NCBI GenBank assembly: GCA_035702985.1
Contig: DASSZD010000177.1
Coordinates: 1 to 64,000, forward strand
Direction of reading: 5' to 3'
DNA from: JAKAXG01 sp035702985
GTDB taxonomy: Bacteria; Actinomycetota; Acidimicrobiia; Acidimicrobiales; Palsa-688
DNA: 64,000 nt
Shown here: positions 45,847-55,357 of the stretch, in pieces
Layout of the letters: every line of letters begins with the position of its first letter
Position numbering within the stretch: position 1 is the first letter of the stretch
The notes under the pieces: model-generated
Told to the model about the DNA's origin: nothing
Seen by the model: only the letters and a program-made list of their open reading frames with translations
Database searches by the model: none
Program-made: the position numbers and the translations under genes

Positions 45847-47010
45847 ATGAGTGAGGTGCCTGTCGTCAAGGTCGACCTCAACGGCATGGAGGGCCCGCCC
45901 GGCACCCTCTACGAGGCGCTGGACCAGCTCCGCTCGAGCTACCGGTGGTTCAAGAACGACGTGGCCCAGGGGTACTGGGTGCTGACCCGCTTCGCCGACA
46001 TCCGGGAGGCGTTCCAGACCCCCGAGCTGTTCTCCAACCGGTCCATCATCGCCGTCGACCCCGACCCCGGTTTCCGTTTCCTGCCGTCGTTCACCGACCC
46101 GCCCATCCACATGAAGTACCGGGCGCCGCTGGCCAGGTGGTTCTCGCCTCACTCCATCGAGAAGTACAAGGCCGGGATGCGGGCGAACTGCCGGACCATC
46201 ATCGACCGCTTCGCCGACGACGGAGCGGTGGAATTCTGCTCGGCGTTCGCCGATCAGCTGCCGGCCCACACGTTGACCGAGATCGTGGACCTGCCCAGGT
46301 CCGACGCCCCCTTCTTCATCGACTGCGCCAACCGGATCCGCGGTCACGTGAACGCCCACGACGCACTCAACGCCATGAACGAGATCAAGGCCTACTTCGT
46401 GGACGTGCTGGCGAAGCGGCGGGCCCAACCGAAGGATCCCGACACGGATTTCCTGACCTACATGCTCGACGCCGAGGTCGACGGGCGGCCCTTCGACGAG
46501 GAGGAGCTGCTCGACACGCTCATGACGCTGGCGTTCGGCTCGCTCGACACGACCAAGACGGCCATGACCTGGTCGACGTGGCACCTGGCCACCCACCCGG
46601 CCGACCGCAAGTGGGTGGCGAGCGAACCGTCGATCATCCCGAGCGCCATCGAGGAGTGCCTGCGGGCCTACCCGGTGGTGAGCATGGCCCGGAAGGTCAC
46701 CGAGGACGTGGAGTTCCACGGTTGCCCGATGAAAAAGGACGACATGGTCCTGCTGACCATCCAGGCCGCCACCCGGGACCCGGACGTGTTCGAGGACCCC
46801 GGGGCCGTGAAGCTGGACCGCAGCCCCAACCGCCACATCGCCTTCGGCGCCAGCGAGCACCGCTGCCTGGGCTCGCACCTGGCCCGGGCCGAGCTGCAGA
46901 TCGCCATGGAGGAGTGGCACCGCCGCATACCCGACTACCGCGTGGCCGAAGGCGTCGAGATCGTGGCCCGGGGCAGCCACATCGACGAGCTGCCGCTCAC
47001 CTGGTCCTGA
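45847..47010 (+). CDS. cytochrome P450
   Basis: 387 residues from ATG 45847, with AGGAG eight bases upstream. I-helix FGSLDTTK, ExxR in EECLR, and the heme loop FGASEHRCLG. Complete but short at the N-terminus, as usual for soluble bacterial P450s. It is likely co-transcribed with the molybdenum hydroxylase before it and an SDR after it, so successive oxidations of one substrate are likely. Ferredoxins at 17710 and 39128 could supply electrons. Confidence 0.92.
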   Translation: MSEVPVVKVDLNGMEGPPGTLYEALDQLRSSYRWFKNDVAQGYWVLTRFADIREAFQTPELFSNRSIIAVDPDPGFRFLPSFTDPPIHMKYRAPLARWFSPHSIEKYKAGMRANCRTIIDRFADDGAVEFCSAFADQLPAHTLTEIVDLPRSDAPFFIDCANRIRGHVNAHDALNAMNEIKAYFVDVLAKRRAQPKDPDTDFLTYMLDAEVDGRPFDEEELLDTLMTLAFGSLDTTKTAMTWSTWHLATHPADRKWVASEPSIIPSAIEECLRAYPVVSMARKVTEDVEFHGCPMKKDDMVLLTIQAATRDPDVFEDPGAVKLDRSPNRHIAFGASEHRCLGSHLARAELQIAMEEWHRRIPDYRVAEGVEIVARGSHIDELPLTWS

Positions 47011-47020
47011 AAGGCCTGGC

Positions 47021-47779
47021 ATGCCGATCCAACCGTCCGTAACCGAGCTCGTGGATCTGTCCGGCCGCCGGGCCCTGGTCACCGGCGGGGGCCGGGGTAT
47101 CGGGGCGGCCATCGCCCGGCGACTGGCCGAGGCCGGCGCCGAGGTGACCGTCGCCGACCTGGACCCGGCCGGCGAAGCGCCCGAGGGGGTGGCCGGCTAC
47201 ATCGCCTGCGACGTCACCGATGCCGGGCAGCTGTCCGCCGCCGTCGAGCAGGCGGCGGCCGGGGAGGCGCTCGACATCCTGGTCAACAACGCCGGTATCT
47301 ATCCCACCACCGGGCCGATAGACGCCGTCACCGACGCCTTCGTCTCCCGCATGCTGGAGGTCAACGTCCGGGCCCAGTACAGCGCGGCGCGCGACGCCGC
47401 CCGGCTGATGGTCCACGGCGGCAGCATCGTCAACCTGGCGTCGATCGCCGGCATCCGCGGCGGCGCCAACATCAGCGCCTACACCACCTCCAAGGCCGCG
47501 GTGATGGGCCTGACCCGGGCCTTCGCCAACGAGCTCGGCCCCCGGGGGATAAGGGTCAACGCCATCGCCCCCGGCATCATCGACACGCCGGGCGTGCAGG
47601 AGCAGATGGCCCCGCTCAAAGCCGGCGGGCTGGACGTCGAGAAGGCCATCGCGGCCAACCCGCTCGGCGTCGCCGGCCAGCCCGACCACATCGCCCGGGT
47701 GGCGCTCTTTCTGTGCTCCGACCTGGCCGCCTTCGTCACCGGGCAGGTTGTGGTGGTGGACGGCGGGTCGACCGCCTAG
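47021..47779 (+). CDS. short-chain dehydrogenase/reductase
   Basis: 252 residues from ATG 47021, ten bases after the P450 stop. TGGGRGIG, NNAG, NLASIAG and YTTSK are all present, with VVDGGSTA at the end. It probably oxidises the alcohol made by the P450. Last gene of the rightward operon that starts near 41.3 kb. Confidence 0.9.
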   Translation: MPIQPSVTELVDLSGRRALVTGGGRGIGAAIARRLAEAGAEVTVADLDPAGEAPEGVAGYIACDVTDAGQLSAAVEQAAAGEALDILVNNAGIYPTTGPIDAVTDAFVSRMLEVNVRAQYSAARDAARLMVHGGSIVNLASIAGIRGGANISAYTTSKAAVMGLTRAFANELGPRGIRVNAIAPGIIDTPGVQEQMAPLKAGGLDVEKAIAANPLGVAGQPDHIARVALFLCSDLAAFVTGQVVVVDGGSTA

Positions 47780-47815
47780 GTCCGAACTCGACCTGAGCGC
47801 CCGCAGCGGGCCGGG

Positions 47816-47848
47816 CGGGTCGCCGGCGGGGGGAATGCCAGCGACCCG
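47816..47848. terminator. hairpin between convergent genes
   Basis: CGGGTCGC (47816-47823) pairs with GCGACCCG (47841-47848) over a 17-base loop. No T-run follows on either strand, so termination is uncertain. Just downstream, GGGTGGCTC(G/A)GCCGGC occurs twice in tandem and runs into the end of the FAD gene. Confidence 0.35.
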
Positions 47849-47911
47849 TCACAGCCGGTCACGTGCCGGGCCGGCATCGACCCGGGTGGCTCGGCCGGCG
47901 CCCGGGGTGGC

Positions 47912-49543
47912 TCAGCCGGCGGCGTGCCGGCCGGCCAGCCACCCGAACACCATGGCCGGCCCCAGGGTGCCGCCGGCACCGCCGTAGGTCATCCCGAACG
48001 GGGAGCCGGCCACGTTGCCGGCGGCGTAGAGCCCCGGGATCGGTTCCCCGTCCAGATCCAGGACCCGGGCGTCGGGATCGACGCGGGGGCCGCCCTTGGT
48101 TCCCAGGCCACCGCTCTGGACCGGTAGGGCGTAGAACGGTCCTTCGTCTATCGGCCCGAGCGTCGCCCGCACCGTTCCCTTGTACGCCTGGTCGCCCCAC
48201 CAGCGGTCGTGGGCGCTGTCGCCCCGCCCGAAATCGGGATCGCAACCGTCGGCCACGTGCTTGTTCCAGCGCTCCACGGTCTCGACCAGGTTGGCGGGCG
48301 GTATCCCCAGCCGGTCGGCCAGTCCGGACAGGGTGGGGGAGGAGATCAGGTATCCGGCGGCCGCCTGGTCGGCGGCGTGGACGCCGGCCCCGCCCGAACC
48401 CGGGGACCCGTACCGGCGTATGTACTCGGCGTCGAAGACCAGCCAGCACGGCAGGTTGGCGTACTCGAAGCGGGCCACGTCCTCCTGGTGGAAGGCCCCC
48501 CCGAAGGCGTTGTAGTTGGCCGCCTCGTTGGCGAAGCGCCGCCCCGCCCGGTTGACCATGATCGTCCGCGGCCGGGACCGGTCGCCCGACAGCAGGAACC
48601 GGTTCATACGGTTGACCCCCGGCGGCAGTTCGCCCACCGGGATCCACCACGCCTCGCGCATGTTGGCCAGCATGGCGCCCGCCTTCATGGCCATGTACAG
48701 CCCGTCCCCGGTGTTGGTCTCGACCGAGACCGGGTGGGTCAGCGGCCCCCGGAGGAAGGCCCGCTTGTACTCCTCGTTCCACTCGAAGCCTCCGGTGGCC
48801 AGGATCACCCCCTTGCCGGCCCGGATCTCCCGGCTGACCGATTCCGTCTCGACGACCACCCCGGTCACCCGGCCGTCGTCCATCAGCAGGCGCCGGGCCC
48901 GGGCGCCGGTGCGGGGTTCGATGCCCCGATCCAGGCAGGCCTTGAGCAGCCGTCCCACCAGTGCCTGGCCCAGGCCCCGCTCGTCGCGGATCTTGCGCCG
49001 CTCCATCTCCTCGGGTGAGGGCATGGACGGCACCGCCGCGCCGAGCGGGGTCTCGCTCATGGTGATGTTGAGCGTGGCGAAGTACGGGCTGGGGGTCACC
49101 CGCTCGGCCCACGGCCCCAGATCGGCATAGGCGAAGAGAGGGCACTCGATGGTGCGCCCGCCTCCCGGCTTCCCTCCCGGATGCTCCGGGTGGTAGTCGG
49201 GGAAGTCCTTGACCGCGTAGAACTCGGTGCCGGCCCCGGCGTCCAGCTGGCGCACCATCTCCGGTCCGGCTTCGAGATAGGCGCGGGCCAGGCGCTCTTC
49301 GATGGTTCCCCGCGACAGCGACATCAGATAGGTGAACGCCTCGGTGGGGCTGTCGGTGGCGCCGATCGCCGGCATGTGCGGATTGTTCGGGATCCACACG
49401 TGGCCACCGGACCACGCCGATGTCCCGCCGACCTGGTCGGACTTCTCCAACACGGCGACGCTGGCTCCGCCGTCGTGGGCGGCGATCGCGGCCGTCAGGC
49501 CGGCGGCCCCCGTCCCCAGGACGACGACGTCGTAGGACTCCAT
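47912..49543 (-). CDS. FAD-dependent dehydrogenase (KstD/fumarate-reductase type)
   Basis: 543 residues from ATG 49543. The FAD motif VVVLGTGAAGLTAA begins at residue 6, with EKSDQVGGTSAWSGGHVWIP as the second contact. GVILATGGFEWN and GLYAAGNVAGSPFG complete the flavin domain. This pattern is that of 3-ketosteroid delta-1-dehydrogenase and relatives, which desaturate a ring next to a ketone. A steroid substrate is not proven. It is two bases downstream of the Rieske gene stop, in one operon. Confidence 0.88.
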   Translation of the reverse strand: MESYDVVVLGTGAAGLTAAIAAHDGGASVAVLEKSDQVGGTSAWSGGHVWIPNNPHMPAIGATDSPTEAFTYLMSLSRGTIEERLARAYLEAGPEMVRQLDAGAGTEFYAVKDFPDYHPEHPGGKPGGGRTIECPLFAYADLGPWAERVTPSPYFATLNITMSETPLGAAVPSMPSPEEMERRKIRDERGLGQALVGRLLKACLDRGIEPRTGARARRLLMDDGRVTGVVVETESVSREIRAGKGVILATGGFEWNEEYKRAFLRGPLTHPVSVETNTGDGLYMAMKAGAMLANMREAWWIPVGELPPGVNRMNRFLLSGDRSRPRTIMVNRAGRRFANEAANYNAFGGAFHQEDVARFEYANLPCWLVFDAEYIRRYGSPGSGGAGVHAADQAAAGYLISSPTLSGLADRLGIPPANLVETVERWNKHVADGCDPDFGRGDSAHDRWWGDQAYKGTVRATLGPIDEGPFYALPVQSGGLGTKGGPRVDPDARVLDLDGEPIPGLYAAGNVAGSPFGMTYGGAGGTLGPAMVFGWLAGRHAAG

Positions 49544-49545
49544 CT

Positions 49546-50829
49546 CTATCGCACTCCCGTCGTGGCCCTCGCCCCTTCCACGTAGGGTGCCAGGAGCTGG
49601 GCCACTCGCAGCTCCTCGGGGATGTTGTCCACGCCGATGGTGCGGTCGATCTGCTCGTGGAAGTGCCAGATCCGCCGTTCCTGGTAGTTGATCGGGACAC
49701 CGCGCAGGGCCGGCGACTCGAGCGAGTGCTGCATCGGCGCCATGTTCCTGCGGTCCTCCTCCATGATGATCTCGAAGTTGTCCAGCTTCTTCTGCCAGTG
49801 GTCGGGGAGCCGGTCGCCTTCCCAGTCCTTGGGGGCGTAATAGATCCAGTCCAGCCTGGTGGTCCGCTGGTCCAGGGGCCAGAACATCAGGAACGGGAAC
49901 CCCTCCGCCCCGACCGGGCTGATGAGATTGGGGAACAGGCTGAACGCGCTGCTGGTGCAGCGGAACATGTCGTTGACGGTGGGGATGTCCGTGAACCCGG
50001 GGGCCACGATGTGCTTCCAGTCGGACCAGTCGCTCATCCCGACCGCCTCGGCCGCCCGCTTGGAAAAGGGGGTGATCATCCGGCTGCATCCGTTCGGCAG
50101 CAGTCCCATGGCCGCCCCCCGGCTGTCGAGGAGGGTGTCGCCCCCGGCCGGGCCCCGGGCGTGGATGTGACGGAAGTGGTACACCTCGAGGAAGGCCTCG
50201 GCCGTGACCTTCCAGTTGCAGGCGATGGTCTGGCTCTGCAGAGAGATGGCCCGCAGCGTCGATCCGGCCAGTTCCTCCATCTGATCGAGCGCCACCCCGA
50301 ACCATTCACGCAGAGACGCCGCATCCGGATCCTGGTTGACGAAGATCCAGTTCTCCCACACCTCGCACGAGATGGCGGTCAGACCCCGGTCCTCCTTGCA
50401 CAGGCCCACGAAGTCTCTCTCGTCGGGGACCCGCACCAGCTGCCCGCCGTCGATGTCGTAGGTCCAGCCGTGGTACTGGCAGCGCAGGTTGCGGGCGCTC
50501 CCCCTGGGGTCGCGTACGACCGGAGCCCCGCGGTGCTTGCAGGTGTTGTAGTAGGCCCGGACGTCACCGTCGCCGCCCCGCACGATGAGGATGGGCACAC
50601 CCAGGTCGTCGAAGGTGAAGTAGTCGCCGGCCCCGGGGATCTCCTCCGCCCGGCCGGCCATCACCCACACCCGGGGCCACAGGTGCCGGCGTTCCAGCTC
50701 CCAGAAGCGGTCATCGGTGTAGCGGCCTGTGGGGATGTCGGGGAACGCCGGGAAGCCGTCAGGGGGGGCGGCCCGGGTGAATTCCCAGGCCATATCCTGC
50801 TTGATCCGGTCCACCAGCGCCTGGTCCAT
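49546..50829 (-). CDS. Rieske non-heme iron oxygenase, alpha subunit
   Basis: 427 residues from ATG 50829, with AGGGGGT upstream. Rieske site CKHRGAPV then CQYHGWTYD; iron site EAFLEVYHFRHIH. It is a different subfamily from the enzyme at 36443, with classical CxH...CxxH spacing and HGWTYD. Together with the KstD-like flavoprotein the pair recalls the KshA/KstD logic of steroid ring opening, but KshA identity is not claimed. Divergent from a TetR gene. Confidence 0.9.
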   Translation of the reverse strand: MDQALVDRIKQDMAWEFTRAAPPDGFPAFPDIPTGRYTDDRFWELERRHLWPRVWVMAGRAEEIPGAGDYFTFDDLGVPILIVRGGDGDVRAYYNTCKHRGAPVVRDPRGSARNLRCQYHGWTYDIDGGQLVRVPDERDFVGLCKEDRGLTAISCEVWENWIFVNQDPDAASLREWFGVALDQMEELAGSTLRAISLQSQTIACNWKVTAEAFLEVYHFRHIHARGPAGGDTLLDSRGAAMGLLPNGCSRMITPFSKRAAEAVGMSDWSDWKHIVAPGFTDIPTVNDMFRCTSSAFSLFPNLISPVGAEGFPFLMFWPLDQRTTRLDWIYYAPKDWEGDRLPDHWQKKLDNFEIIMEEDRRNMAPMQHSLESPALRGVPINYQERRIWHFHEQIDRTIGVDNIPEELRVAQLLAPYVEGARATTGVR

Positions 50830-50977
50830 GCACACCCCCTGCGGCCGTCCCGCGGGACCGCCCGTCTCCACGTCGCGCCACCGCCGGGCCCCCCGGGGCC
50901 GGCCGTCCATCCGGCGCACTGCCACTGTCACATAACAGCGGTGATGGAACGATATCCGTCCTGTATAGTCCCGGTCA

Positions 50978-51676
50978 ATGCCCCGGGTGGTCGATCACGT
51001 GCAGCGCCGCCGGCAGCTGACCGACGCCACCGCCCGGGAGATAGACCGGGTGGGGCTGGCTGCGGTGCGCCTGCGCGACGTCGCCAAGGCAGCCGGATGG
51101 ACCACCGGAGCGGTGACCCACTACTTCGCCGACAAGCGGGAGCTGCTGCTGGCCACCTTCCGGTCACGCACGGAGCTGGCGCACGCCCGCTTCGAGGCGG
51201 CTGTGGCTGCGGGCGGGGCGATGCTGGACGCCAAGCTCGACGCCGTCCTCCCCCTCGACGAGGAGCGGCTCCTCAACTGGAAGGTGTGGCTGGCCTTCTG
51301 GGGGGCGGCCGTGGGCGACGCCGAACTGGCCGCCGAGCAGCGGCACCGCTACGAGACCTTCCGGGTCGGGTTGGAGGATGCCGTGCGGTCCGACCAGGCC
51401 GCCGGCCGGATCGCCCCGGACATCCCCCCCGCGTATGTGGCCCGCCAGTTGGCCACGCTGCTCGATGGCATCGCCGTGCAGGTCGTGTTCGCACCGGACA
51501 TGTGGCCTCCGGCCGAACAGCGCCGCATGGTGGCCGACCATCTGGCCGGCCTGGCCGCCGGCCAGGGCCGCGGCGGTGCCAGGACCGGCCCCGATGACAA
51601 GTCCGGGCGCGCCCGGCGCCCGGGCGGCCGGCGGGCCCTGGGCGACCGGCGGGGCCGGGCGGCCAGCAGCACCTAG
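50978..51676 (+). CDS. TetR-family regulator (BetI-like)
   Basis: 232 residues. The helix-turn-helix reads LRDVAKAAGWTTGAVTHYF, with the BetI-like C-terminal domain after it (WLAFWGAAVGD). TATAGT at 50964-50969 lies so close to the ATG that the mRNA is probably leaderless. It ends in a basic tail. Its likely target is the divergent Rieske/KstD-like operon. Confidence 0.88.
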   Translation: MPRVVDHVQRRRQLTDATAREIDRVGLAAVRLRDVAKAAGWTTGAVTHYFADKRELLLATFRSRTELAHARFEAAVAAGGAMLDAKLDAVLPLDEERLLNWKVWLAFWGAAVGDAELAAEQRHRYETFRVGLEDAVRSDQAAGRIAPDIPPAYVARQLATLLDGIAVQVVFAPDMWPPAEQRRMVADHLAGLAAGQGRGGARTGPDDKSGRARRPGGRRALGDRRGRAASST

Positions 51677-51707
51677 GCCCGGGTCGCGAACGGAGGGGGA
51701 GGAGACA

Positions 51708-52172
51708 ATGCACGATTTCGGGGAGCTGTTCCATGTGGGCATCCGGGTGCCCGACCTGGCAGAGGCGATGCGCGGGTACACCAGCGGGACGGGCACCGCC
51801 TGGGCCCGGCCCCAGCACCGCCATCAGCCGGTCTGGCTGCCGGGCCGCGGGGCCGGCGAGCTCGAGCTCCGCTTCACGTACTCCAGCGCCGGGCCGGTCC
51901 ATCTGGAGCTGCTGCAGGGGCCGCCCGGATCGGTGTGGGGCGGGGATGAGGTGCCCGGGCCCCACCACCTCGGATACTGGGTGGAGGATGTGGCCGCCAC
52001 CACCGAGGCGCTGGTGGCCCAGGGCTGGTCGCTGGAGGCGGCCAGCCGGGCCCCCGAGGACGGTTACGGGGCGTTCACCTACGTCCGCTCCCCGGCCGGG
52101 ATCCTCGTGGAGCCGGTGGCCGCTGCGGTGCGGCCGGCGTTCGAGCGGTGGTGGGCCGGAGGGGACCTCTAG
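51708..52172 (+). CDS. VOC/glyoxalase-like protein
   Basis: 154 residues from ATG 51708 with GGGGGAGGAG upstream. It has the beta-alpha-beta-beta-beta units of the vicinal-oxygen-chelate fold (FHVGIRVPDLAEAM; HHLGYWVEDVAATTEAL; SPAGILVEPV). His in FHVG and HHLG and Glu in VEPV could bind a metal. Members include glyoxalases, epimerases and ring-cleaving enzymes. Lies 31 bases after the TetR gene and may be co-regulated. Function open. Confidence 0.75.
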   Translation: MHDFGELFHVGIRVPDLAEAMRGYTSGTGTAWARPQHRHQPVWLPGRGAGELELRFTYSSAGPVHLELLQGPPGSVWGGDEVPGPHHLGYWVEDVAATTEALVAQGWSLEAASRAPEDGYGAFTYVRSPAGILVEPVAAAVRPAFERWWAGGDL

Positions 52173-52200
52173 GTACAGGGCCGGCCGGCCGCTAAGCTAT

Positions 52201-52212
52201 TTGGACGTCCAA
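52201..52212. promoter_or_regulatory. perfect 12-bp palindrome TTGGACGTCCAA
   Basis: Located between the VOC gene and the MDR reductase start. TACTTAT at 52214 could be a -10, so a bound dimer would block it. No second copy was noticed in the window. Confidence 0.45.
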
Positions 52213-52218
52213 CTACTT

Positions 52219-53268
52219 ATGGGGGTGCAGAAGGTGGGAGAACGGCAGAACAGGTCGCTGGTGCTCATCAGCCGTCCGGAAGGACTGGTGGGGGAGGAGA
52301 ACTTCGAGATGCGCACCGGGCCGGCGCCCGAGCCGGCCGACGGCCAGGTGCTCATCCGGGTGACGTGGTTGTCGTTCGACCCCACCCAGCGGGGCTGGCT
52401 CCTGCCGGGCGGCTCCTACAAGGCCCCCCTGGAGGTCGGCGAGGTCATGCAGGCCTACGCCGTCGGCCAGGTGGTCGAGTCGAAGCATCCCGACTACCAG
52501 CCGGGCACGCTCGTCAACGGCATGCTCTCCTGGCAGGACTGGCACCTGAGCGACGGGAGCGATCTCACCGTCGTGCCCCCCGGCGTCCCCCCCCAGGCCA
52601 TGCTCGGCGTCTACGGGACCACCGGTCTCACCGCCTACTTCGGCCTGACCGATGTCGGCCAGCCCCGCGAGGGGGACGTGGTGGTGGTGTCGGGCGCCGC
52701 CGGGGCCACCGGATCGGTGGTGGGCCAGATCGCCCGCATCCTCGGGTGCCGCACCATCGGGGTGGCCGGAGGCGAGGCCAAGTGCGCCTGGCTGGTCGAG
52801 CAGGCCGGCTTCGACGCCGCCATCGACTACAAGAACGAGCGTGTGGGTTCCCGTCTCGACGAGCTGGCCCCAGGCGGTGTCGACGTCTTCTTCGACAACG
52901 TCGGTGGCGAGGTGCTGAACTCGGTCCTCAAGCGGATACGCCGGGGGGCCCGCATCGTGCTGTGCGGCAGTATCTCCACCGGCTACGTCCCCAAGCAGCT
53001 GCCCCCCGGGCCGTCCAACTACTTCAACCTGTGCCTGCGCAGCTCCCGCATGCAGGGGTTCCTCCTCGGCGACTACCGCGACCGCTTCGACGAGGGACGC
53101 AAGCAGCTGCGCCAGTGGGTGGAGGCCGGGAAGATCGTCTACGAGGAGGACATCCAGGAGGGGCTGGAGAACGCCCCCCGGACGCTCCGCCGCCTGTTCG
53201 AGGGGGCCAACCTGGGCAAGCAGCTGCTCCGGGTGGCCGACGCCCCGCTGCCCGTCCCGGCCGGGTAG
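52219..53268 (+). CDS. NADP-dependent MDR oxidoreductase (double-bond reductase/CurA type)
   Basis: 349 residues from ATG 52219; GTG 52234 has a better ribosome site (GGGGGTG) and would give 344. RPEGLVGEENFEMR, LSFDPTQRGWL and GTTGLTAYFGL match the leukotriene-B4/prostaglandin reductase group. The cofactor motif is SGAAGATGSVVG. No zinc ligands are present. It would reduce an alpha,beta-unsaturated ketone with NADPH. The 12-bp palindrome is just upstream. Confidence 0.85.
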   Translation: MGVQKVGERQNRSLVLISRPEGLVGEENFEMRTGPAPEPADGQVLIRVTWLSFDPTQRGWLLPGGSYKAPLEVGEVMQAYAVGQVVESKHPDYQPGTLVNGMLSWQDWHLSDGSDLTVVPPGVPPQAMLGVYGTTGLTAYFGLTDVGQPREGDVVVVSGAAGATGSVVGQIARILGCRTIGVAGGEAKCAWLVEQAGFDAAIDYKNERVGSRLDELAPGGVDVFFDNVGGEVLNSVLKRIRRGARIVLCGSISTGYVPKQLPPGPSNYFNLCLRSSRMQGFLLGDYRDRFDEGRKQLRQWVEAGKIVYEEDIQEGLENAPRTLRRLFEGANLGKQLLRVADAPLPVPAG

Positions 53269-53340
53269 GACCGGCGGGGCCGGTCAGGTAGGGCCCGGCG
53301 GGCTCCGGTCAGTTGGGGCCCTGCAGGGGCCCGGTCGGCC

Positions 53341-54423
53341 CTAACCGATCACCACGCACTCGAAGTGGGCCAGGCCGGTCCTGCCGTCCGGACCGGTCAG
53401 GCGCACGAAGCTCTCCGCCCACGCCGCGTCGAACTCGAACTCCCTGCCGTCCGGTCCCACCACGGCGGTGGGGTGGCTGACGTCCCAGACCTCGCCCTCG
53501 CAGTGGTAGTCGCCGCGGTACACGCCCTGGCCGAGCCCGTCGTCGAAGCCGCCGAAATACCCGCCCCCCTGGCAGTACACCCATCCGAGGTCCTCGAACC
53601 GGTAGGGCCAGGAGCGACCCTCGGCGTCGACCAGGGTGAACGCCCCCCGCCGCACCCTCCGCCCGCCGCCCGCCTCGTAGAACTCCAGGTCGTGTTCGAC
53701 CGATACGACCGGCACGGAACGGTCTTCCAGGAGGACGGCGCCCCGCCCCGCCGCGGCCCGCCCGCTGGGATCCTCGAAATAGAAGCCGCTGTGGTCCGCC
53801 ATGCTGAAGAGCACCCACTGGCGCACCCCGGCCCGCCGCCGGGCCGGGCCGGGGGCGCCGTGGCGGGGCCCGCCGCGACCCCCCTGGTTGCCCCAGGAAT
53901 GGTTGCGGAAGAACGACGCCGAGTCCTCCTCGAGGGGCACCCGCTCCCCGTCGACCTGGATCCAACCGGAGCAGCGCCCGGCCAGCTCGTAGGTGGCCCG
54001 TTCGCTCATGAGCCGCCCGTCCACCCGGGTGATCTCCACCGGACCCATGTAGGGAACGCCCACCGTGCGGCAGGTGAGGTCGAGGGCCACCCCGTGGTCA
54101 TTCTCCTCCAGGACCAGCCGCACCACCTCGAGCGGCTCCACGATCTCCAGCCGGAGCGGCCCCACCCCCAGGGTGCCCATGTCGGGGCGGAGCCGCCGCG
54201 ACAAGCGGATGTTGTGCTGACGGCCGCCGTGGCGCAGGCAGACGAACCCGTCCAGGACGTCGTTGTTCTGGTACAGCCTGACGTTCGACGTCAGCGAGAC
54301 GGTCCCGGCCTGGTCGGCTACGCAGATGTAGTGACCGTCGTTCCACTGCGGGTCGCTGCCCGCCACCCCGGCGAACGTCTCGGTGATCTGGTGGTACGGA
54401 TACTCGTCCATCCCCAGTAGCAC
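53341..54423 (-). CDS. conserved hypothetical beta-rich protein (DUF7064/7065-like)
   Basis: 360 residues if started at GTG 54423, which has AGGGGGG four bases away; ATG 54411 would lack one. The chain is rich in beta strands and Trp/Tyr, with FFRNHSWGNQG midway and DLTCRTVGVPYMGP earlier. The pattern recalls lipocalin-like AttH/CrtC proteins. I assign no catalytic role. Divergent from the enoyl-CoA hydratase operon across motif site E, so it may share its regulation. Confidence 0.6.
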   Translation of the reverse strand: MLLGMDEYPYHQITETFAGVAGSDPQWNDGHYICVADQAGTVSLTSNVRLYQNNDVLDGFVCLRHGGRQHNIRLSRRLRPDMGTLGVGPLRLEIVEPLEVVRLVLEENDHGVALDLTCRTVGVPYMGPVEITRVDGRLMSERATYELAGRCSGWIQVDGERVPLEEDSASFFRNHSWGNQGGRGGPRHGAPGPARRRAGVRQWVLFSMADHSGFYFEDPSGRAAAGRGAVLLEDRSVPVVSVEHDLEFYEAGGGRRVRRGAFTLVDAEGRSWPYRFEDLGWVYCQGGGYFGGFDDGLGQGVYRGDYHCEGEVWDVSHPTAVVGPDGREFEFDAAWAESFVRLTGPDGRTGLAHFECVVIG

Positions 54424-54454
54424 GGGCCCCCCTGTCCTCGTAACATGGCATACT

Positions 54455-54466
54455 AACCAGTCAATT
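54455..54466. promoter_or_regulatory. AACCAGTCAATT half of the 21-bp motif, site E
   Basis: The 12-mer is identical to the half-site in motif B (30585-30605, minus strand). It sits in the divergent gap between the conserved hypothetical and the enoyl-CoA hydratase. Confidence 0.5.
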
Positions 54467-54502
54467 CGGTGTCCGATCCGATCGGCCCGGGGTAGGGGGG
54501 AA

Positions 54503-55357
54503 ATGACTGACGAACACGGTGAGCCGGTGCTCCTGGTGGACCGTCCGGGCGAGCGGATCGTCCGCCTGACCCTCAACCGGCCGGAGAAGCGGAACGCGCT
54601 GTCGAACGAGTTGCGCTCGGCCCTCTTCGACGCCCTGAGGGACGCCGACGCCGATCCCGAGGTGTCGGTGGTGATCATCCGCGGCGCCGGCCCGTGCTTC
54701 TCCGCCGGCTATGACCTGTCCGGCCCCAACCGTCCGGTGGAGCGGGCCACCGCCCCCCGGGACGGCTGGTGGTCCCGCCACGTGGTGACCGGCTGGTTCG
54801 AGATGTGGGACATGTCCACCCCGATCGTCGCCCAGGTGCACGGCTGGTGCCTGGCCGGGGGATCCGAGCTGGCCGCCGCCTGCGACCTGGTCTACGTGGC
54901 CGACGACGCCCGGATCGGGTACCCGCCCGTGCGCCTCATGTCCCCTCCCGACCTGGCCTGGCAACCGTGGCTGTTGGGGATGCGCCGGGCCATGGAGGCG
55001 CTCCTCACCGGCGACTCGATGAGCGGTACGGAGGCGGTGGAGGCGGGCTACGCCAACCGGGCGTTCCCCGCCGGTCAGCTGGACGAGGCGGTCCTCGAGC
55101 GGGCCGAGCGGGTGGCCAAGGTGCCCGGCGACCTCCTGGCCCTCAACAAGCGGGTCGTGCACCGGGCCATGGAGGCGGCCGGGATGCGGACCGGGCTGCG
55201 GGCCACGGCCGAGATCCAGGCGCTGGGCTTCCACCAGCAGTCGTCGCGCCAGTACATGGCCAGCCTGCGAGAGCGGCCGCTCCGGGATGCGCTGAGCGAG
55301 CGCGACGCCCCCTTCTCGGACTACCGGACGGCCGGCGCGGAGGGGCCGGCCCGGTGA
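54503..55357 (+). CDS. enoyl-CoA hydratase/isomerase
   Basis: 284 residues from ATG 54503 with AGGGGGG. Crotonase landmarks: LTLNRPEKRNALS, CFSAGYDLSGP (oxyanion loop) and WCLAGGSELAAACDL. At the second acidic site it reads RIGYPPVRLM, so one usual glutamate may be missing, as in some isomerases or hydrolases. First gene of a long rightward operon. Confidence 0.88.
   Translation: MTDEHGEPVLLVDRPGERIVRLTLNRPEKRNALSNELRSALFDALRDADADPEVSVVIIRGAGPCFSAGYDLSGPNRPVERATAPRDGWWSRHVVTGWFEMWDMSTPIVAQVHGWCLAGGSELAAACDLVYVADDARIGYPPVRLMSPPDLAWQPWLLGMRRAMEALLTGDSMSGTEAVEAGYANRAFPAGQLDEAVLERAERVAKVPGDLLALNKRVVHRAMEAAGMRTGLRATAEIQALGFHQQSSRQYMASLRERPLRDALSERDAPFSDYRTAGAEGPAR

Noticed and set aside
47849..47911. 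CRISPR-like tandem repeats
   Set aside because: Only two imperfect copies of about 16 bases without spacers; no cas genes.
53269..53340. GC-rich hairpins as a terminator after the MDR gene
   Set aside because: Stems such as GGCCC/GGGCC form by composition alone, with no T-run.
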